From Candidatus Aminicenantota bacterium (GTDB taxonomy: Bacteria; Acidobacteriota; Aminicenantia; Aminicenantales; Aminicenantaceae): a stretch of 17,270 bases of DNA. Where the stretch lies: positions 1 through 17,270 of the forward strand of contig JAUXEH010000019.1 in assembly GCA_030620655.1 (NCBI GenBank). Reading direction: 5' to 3'. Shown one piece after another: positions 14,076 to 17,270 of this stretch. Position 1 is the stretch's first letter. Each line of letters opens with the position of its first letter. The position numbers and the translations under genes are program-made. The notes beneath the pieces are model-generated. The model saw nothing but the letters and a program-made list of their open reading frames with translations. It had not been told where the DNA came from and made no database searches.

Positions 14076-14210
14076 ATGAAGAGTCTCTGCAAATCCCTTT
14101 TTGCTCTGGCATTGGCTTCTACGGCGTTCTTTATCGGGTTTTATCTCGGCCAGGAAAAAATCGTCGCCAGATTCCCCACTTTTCAGGACGATAAGGACGA
14201 GAAAGCGTAG
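14076..14210 (+). CDS. Small single-span membrane protein (44 aa)
   Basis: This short frame encodes 44 residues. After MKSLCKS comes a hydrophobic segment (residues 8-24: LFALALASTAFFIGFYL) that looks like one transmembrane helix or an uncleaved signal, then an acidic/basic tail ending DDKDEKA. It begins with ATG after AGGT, 9 bases upstream, and AGAGG immediately before the ATG. It lies 30 bases downstream of a predicted promoter and 9 bases before the next gene. The product is not recognised. The promoter, start site and tight spacing support it being real. Confidence 0.55.
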   Translation: MKSLCKSLFALALASTAFFIGFYLGQEKIVARFPTFQDDKDEKA

Positions 14211-14219
14211 TCTTTTCAT

Positions 14220-14459
14220 ATGAACATCGGGGTTTACGGTATTCTGATCGTATTCGGGGCGCTTGTCCTGCTCATGATCCTGAATCCGAATTTGTCCTGT
14301 TTCGGGAAGCGGCTCAAATCCCCCCTTTATCCCCTGCTCCGCAAGCGAGGCAAGACCTCACGCCGAAAGCTTCAGACCGAGGATTATGGGTTTGAGCTGC
14401 ACGATTCTGTGGGCGACGAGGCCCCGCCGGAGAAGCCCGATAAGGGGAGCGCAGACTGA
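14220..14459 (+). CDS. Small membrane protein with a charged tail (79 aa)
   Basis: Residues 4-22 (GVYGILIVFGALVLLMILN) form a probable transmembrane helix at the extreme N terminus. A strongly basic stretch with KRLK and LRKRGKTSRRK (about 30-50) follows, then an acidic Pro-rich tail (DEAPPEKPDKGSAD). The basic part next to the helix suggests the tail is cytoplasmic. No family is recognised. ATG 14220 lacks a clear Shine-Dalgarno and may be coupled to the 44-residue gene that ends 9 bases earlier. It is followed 19 bases later by the LolB-like lipoprotein gene. Confidence 0.6.
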   Translation: MNIGVYGILIVFGALVLLMILNPNLSCFGKRLKSPLYPLLRKRGKTSRRKLQTEDYGFELHDSVGDEAPPEKPDKGSAD

Positions 14460-14478
14460 CAGACCTCGGAGGTGACGA

Positions 14479-15168
14479 TTGAGGCGCCGTCCGGGATTCT
14501 CTCCAGGTTCCGTTCTTTGGCTTCTCCTCCTCTCCCTGGTGAGCTGCGGGCCTTCACAGGTGCTGCTCTCCCCGGTCCCTGCCCGCTTGGAGAGCATCGA
14601 AGGCCATGCCCGCATCTGGCTGGCCAACCCCGAGGGCTCGCGGACGAAGTTCTCGTTTCTGCTGCACCTTCCCGATCAAGGCATCATCGAGGTCACAAAC
14701 TTCCTCGGCCATTCACTCTACCGGATCCTGATTTCCCGAGATGAGGCCTATCTCATCATTCCCTCAAAAAAGGTCTACTGGAAAGGGGACGAAACCGAGA
14801 TTTTCGACAGGTTCCTGGGCTTTCCCCTGGATCTGAACGAGATGATCCATTTGATCAGCGGGGACTGGTCGGACCTGTCCCGGGAGAGGCTGCAGGCGTC
14901 GGCTTGGCACCTGGAGAAAGATGCGCAGGGGCGCATCACCGCGGGGCAGAGACAGGGCCTGCGTTTCTCGGTCGAGGAATTTATCCCGAATTCACGCTTT
15001 CCCCGCAGCCTGAGGTTCGAACACCCGGGCAATTCCGGGCGGCTCAAGATCCTGAAGATGGACTTTAACCTCCCTCACAACCGGGGGGCCTTCGAGGCCG
15101 ATTTTCTGCGGGATTTTGCCTCGAAGACCTGGGAGGAGATTCAGGGCATTTTGAACGATGAAGGTTGA
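14479..15168 (+). CDS. LolB-like outer-membrane lipoprotein
   Basis: This gene encodes 229 residues. The N terminus has positive residues (MRRR), a hydrophobic run and LVSC with Cys23, a good lipobox, so the product is a lipoprotein. The mature part alternates strands (GHARIWLANP, KFSFLLHLP, GIIEVTNFL, AYLIIPSKKVYW), as in the open barrel of LolB/LolA-type lipoprotein carriers. The identification rests mainly on synteny: lolB-ispE-tRNA-Gln-prs is a conserved order in Proteobacteria. LolB inserts lipoproteins into the outer membrane. The start is TTG 14479, decided by GGAGG 6 bases upstream and by the signal peptide; no ATG fits. It overlaps ispE by 11 bases. It may instead be a LolB-related DUF family member. 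Confidence 0.65.
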   Translation: MRRRPGFSPGSVLWLLLLSLVSCGPSQVLLSPVPARLESIEGHARIWLANPEGSRTKFSFLLHLPDQGIIEVTNFLGHSLYRILISRDEAYLIIPSKKVYWKGDETEIFDRFLGFPLDLNEMIHLISGDWSDLSRERLQASAWHLEKDAQGRITAGQRQGLRFSVEEFIPNSRFPRSLRFEHPGNSGRLKILKMDFNLPHNRGAFEADFLRDFASKTWEEIQGILNDEG

Positions 15169-16014
15169 ATCCCTTGCCAAGATCAACCTGGGCCTGGAAG
15201 TGGTCCGGAAGAGGCCGGACGGTTTTCACGAGATTCGGACCCTGTATCAGAGCGTAGGGCTCCGGGATATCCTGGAGTTCCTCCCGGCTTCCGGGAGCGG
15301 CATTGAGCTGACCGGATCGGATCCGAGCATTTCCTGGGCGGAAGATAACCTCATCCACCGCGCCGCAACACTGCTCTCCCGGACGCATGCCTTGAAAAAA
15401 GGGGTGGCCATCCATGTGATCAAGAACATCCCTCCCGGGAGAGGCCTGGGAGGGGGGAGCAGCAACGCCGCCATGACGCTCTGGGCTTTGAACCGCCTGT
15501 GGGGCCTGGGCCTTGCGCGTCAGGATTTGATGGACCTGGGGGCGGGGCTGGGATCGGATGTGCCGTATTTCCTTCAGGGCGGGCTGTGCCTGGGAACCGG
15601 CCGGGGCGAAGAGATTCGGCCCCTGGAAGACCTCGTGCGTCGGTACGTGCTGCTGGTGTTTCCGCGCCTATCCGTATCCACGGGCTTCATATACGGACAG
15701 CATCGCGTCACCTTGACTTCCCACGGCAAAGACAGTAAAATTATGCAGTTTTTGAAGAGTCCGGGTCTGCACGGATTAGAAAACGATCTTGAGGAAACGA
15801 TTTTTTGTTTCTATCCTCTTATAAAGGAAAGCAAACGGCGGCTTCACGACCTGGGATCCGAGCTGTCATTGGTCAGCGGTTCGGGCTCTGCGGTGTTCGG
15901 CCTCTTCAGCGACCTGCGGGTCGCCAGGCAAGCCTGGCGCATGATTCAGGCCGATACCCGTGCGTGCCTCGTGGAGACCTGGTCGCGTGACCGGTATTGG
16001 GAATCCGTGAACGC

Positions 16015-16024
<10 letters not shown>
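15158..16024 (+). CDS. ispE: 4-diphosphocytidyl-2-C-methyl-D-erythritol kinase
   Basis: IspE phosphorylates the 2-hydroxyl of CDP-methylerythritol in the MEP isoprenoid pathway. The product has 288 residues, normal for the family. Lys8 in SLAKINLGLEV is catalytic. The GHMP kinase ATP loop PPGRGLGGGSSNAA is at 92-105, LGSDVPYFL holds the catalytic Asp134, and SGSGSAVFGLF is the C-terminal glycine motif. The ATG at 15158 lies 11 bases inside the LolB-like gene, so translation is probably coupled. At the 3' end the last codons (Gly-Val-stop, TAG at 16022-16024) form the acceptor stem and first bases of the D-arm of tRNA-Gln, a 10-base overlap. The MEP pathway is therefore the likely isoprenoid route here. 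Confidence 0.97.
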
Positions 16025-16089
<65 letters not shown>

Positions 16090-16102
16090 AAGAACGAAAG
16101 GC

Positions 16103-16129
16103 GGTCGTACAGAACGGCGCCTTACGACC
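16103..16129 (+). other. Hairpin between tRNA-Gln and prs
   Basis: GGTCGTA (16103-16109) and TACGACC (16123-16129) form a perfect 7-base stem with a 13-base loop. A competing 6-base pairing, AAGGCG (16098-16103) with CGCCTT, overlaps it, so two structures exclude each other. It lies about 30 bases upstream of the prs ATG. It might protect the processed prs mRNA end or affect translation; this is inference. Confidence 0.4.
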
Positions 16130-16157
16130 AAAGTGGAGAACAGGAGAAAAGCGAAAG

Positions 16158-17087
16158 ATGAAAATATTCACCGGATCCTCGAACAAAGCCTTGGCCAAGG
16201 AGATTGTCGATTATCTGGATATCGACCTCGGAAGGTCCGTGCTGGAGCAGTTCAGCGACGGCGAGGTCCATTTCTACATCGATGAAAATGTGCGCGGGGA
16301 GGACGTGTTCGTGATCCAGACTGGGGCGCATGATCGAAATTTTCATCTGATGGAGCTCTTTGTCATGATCGATGCCTTTAAAAGAGCGTCGGCCGAGCGG
16401 ATCACGGCGGTCATGCCCTACTATGCGTATGCCCGTCAGGATTGGAAAGACAGGCCCCGGGTGCCGGTTTCCGCTCGCCTGGTTGCGGACCTGTTGGAAG
16501 CGGCGGGAGCCAACCGGGTCCTGACCATGGACCTGCACTCGCCCCAGATCCAGGGATTCTTCTCGGTCCCGGTGGACAACCTGATGGCTCAGGGCGTTTT
16601 CGCCGCCTATGTGAGGAAAATGAGGCTGGAGGACGTCACCGTGTTCTCACCGGATGCCGGAGGTGTCGGCCGGGCCAAGTGGTTCGCCAAGCTGCTGGAG
16701 GCGGAATTGGGCATCATAGACAAACGGCGGCCCAAGCCCAACGTGGCCCAGGTTTTCAACGTGATCGGCGAGGTCGCCGACCGCGATGTGGTGATACTGG
16801 ACGACATGATCGATACGGCCGGGACCCTGGTGCGGAGCGTGGAGGCCCTGCTGGCCCAGGGCGCTCGCAGGGTCAGTGCCGCCGTCACACATGCCGTGCT
16901 GTCGGGGCAGGCCATGAACCGGGTCAACAGCTCCCGCATGGAAAAGTTGATCGTCACGAACACCATCCCTCTGAACGAGGAATCTAATAACACCGACAAG
17001 ATCGAAGTGCTGTCAGTGGCAGAGCTTTTTGGAGAAGCGATACGCCGGATCCATGAAGGCAGCTCCGTCAGCTCTTTGTTCACCTAA
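16158..17087 (+). CDS. prs: Ribose-phosphate pyrophosphokinase (PRPP synthetase)
   Basis: Prs converts ribose 5-phosphate and ATP to PRPP, the precursor of nucleotides, His and Trp. The 309-residue product has the class I layout: SDGEVHFYIDENVRG (33-47), the flexible-loop motif YARQDWKDRPRVPVSA (91-106), TMDLHSPQIQGFF with catalytic His127, KRRP near 189, and the PRPP-binding loop DDMIDTAGT (215-223). The YARQD loop normally continues with Arg, but Trp96 is found here. ATG 16158 is chosen because GGAG lies about 11 bases upstream and the family starts here; the frame is open upstream only through the tRNA. The ispE-tRNA-Gln-prs order is conserved in several Gram-negative groups. Confidence 0.96.
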   Translation: MKIFTGSSNKALAKEIVDYLDIDLGRSVLEQFSDGEVHFYIDENVRGEDVFVIQTGAHDRNFHLMELFVMIDAFKRASAERITAVMPYYAYARQDWKDRPRVPVSARLVADLLEAAGANRVLTMDLHSPQIQGFFSVPVDNLMAQGVFAAYVRKMRLEDVTVFSPDAGGVGRAKWFAKLLEAELGIIDKRRPKPNVAQVFNVIGEVADRDVVILDDMIDTAGTLVRSVEALLAQGARRVSAAVTHAVLSGQAMNRVNSSRMEKLIVTNTIPLNEESNNTDKIEVLSVAELFGEAIRRIHEGSSVSSLFT

Positions 17088-17116
17088 CCTGGATTATTCA
17101 CGAGTTGAGATTGCTG

Positions 17117-17182
17117 TAGATGCGAGGCGCAAAGGATGAAGCTGTGGTATACTACCGCAAATCCTTTGCAACGAAGCATATA
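17117..17182. repeat. 66-base imperfect palindrome after prs
   Basis: Centred on GTATAC (17147-17152), two 33-base arms pair imperfectly. There is a 6-base inner stem with one G-T pair, a 9-base perfect stem (GCAAAGGAT at 17129-17137 with ATCCTTTGC at 17161-17169) and an outer TGC/GCA stem. It lies between prs and the next gene and has no T-run. It resembles a dispersed REP-like or integration-type palindrome more than a terminator, but copy number cannot be judged here. Confidence 0.6.
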
Positions 17183-17213
17183 CGGTGAGATCGGCTCGCC
17201 TGAAAGGTAAAAA

Positions 17214-17270
17214 ATGTCGATTATAAATAGAAAAAACATTGAAAACGGAAATGTTAAAGTGATTTACTGG
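17214..17270 (+). CDS. Start of a possible gene, cut by window edge
   Basis: ATG 17214 is preceded by AAAGGT about 6 bases upstream and opens 19 codons without a stop up to the edge (MSIINRKNIENGNVKVIYW). The bases are much richer in A and T than the genes to the left. It does not resemble the start of ribosomal protein L25 or of Pth, which often follow prs. The fragment is too short for a product call. Confidence 0.35.
   Translation, partial: MSIINRKNIENGNVKVIYW

Overview
The window reads as a chromosomal segment of a GC-rich, diderm (Gram-negative-type) bacterium. The evidence is outer-membrane and lipopolysaccharide (LPS) genes (a heptosyltransferase, a heptose-bisphosphate phosphatase, lipoproteins, a large protein with a predicted outer-membrane barrel) next to conserved housekeeping genes. 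The lineage cannot be fixed from the sequence. The order lolB-like / ispE / tRNA-Gln / prs is shared with Proteobacteria such as Pseudomonas. The TolB-propeller metallopeptidase-barrel protein and the Memo-AMMECR1 fusion would also suit an Acidobacteria/Aminicenantes-like or deltaproteobacterial organism; this placement is inference.

Region 1 (1-3789, minus strand) holds dnaA, dnaN and then a sulfotransferase that runs off the left edge. recF and gyrB, the usual neighbours of dnaN, are not seen. Two stretches look origin-like. One is a cluster of three DnaA-box-like 9-mers just inside or upstream of the dnaA start, preceded by two tandem sigma70-like promoters. The other is an AT-rich dnaA-dnaN spacer with a further DnaA-box-like site.

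Region 2 (3790-8014, minus strand) is a three-gene envelope operon: a small TPR lipoprotein, a second lipoprotein of unknown function that overlaps it, and a 987-residue exported protein. That last protein combines an HExxH metallopeptidase, a TolB-like propeller and a C-terminal Omp85-like barrel. It is the best candidate here for a poorly described system. A repeat-rich gap follows.

Region 3 (8015-12383) has rpmB (ribosomal protein L28) on the plus strand. It converges on a four-gene minus-strand operon, fmdB-waaF-gmhB-rsh, which links LPS heptose synthesis to the stringent-response (p)ppGpp enzyme through two ATGA stop/start overlaps. Both convergent stop codons lie inside one perfect hairpin.

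Region 4 (12384-14075, minus strand) is an apparently exported Memo-AMMECR1 fusion with a promoter so close to the ATG that the mRNA may be leaderless. A divergent promoter faces the other way.

Region 5 (14016-17270, plus strand) has two small membrane proteins, a LolB-like lipoprotein, ispE, tRNA-Gln(TTG), prs, a long imperfect palindrome and the first 19 codons of a further reading frame. The tRNA gene begins inside the last codons of ispE. Three separate runs of exactly nine G occur in the window, one inside the waaF coding sequence.
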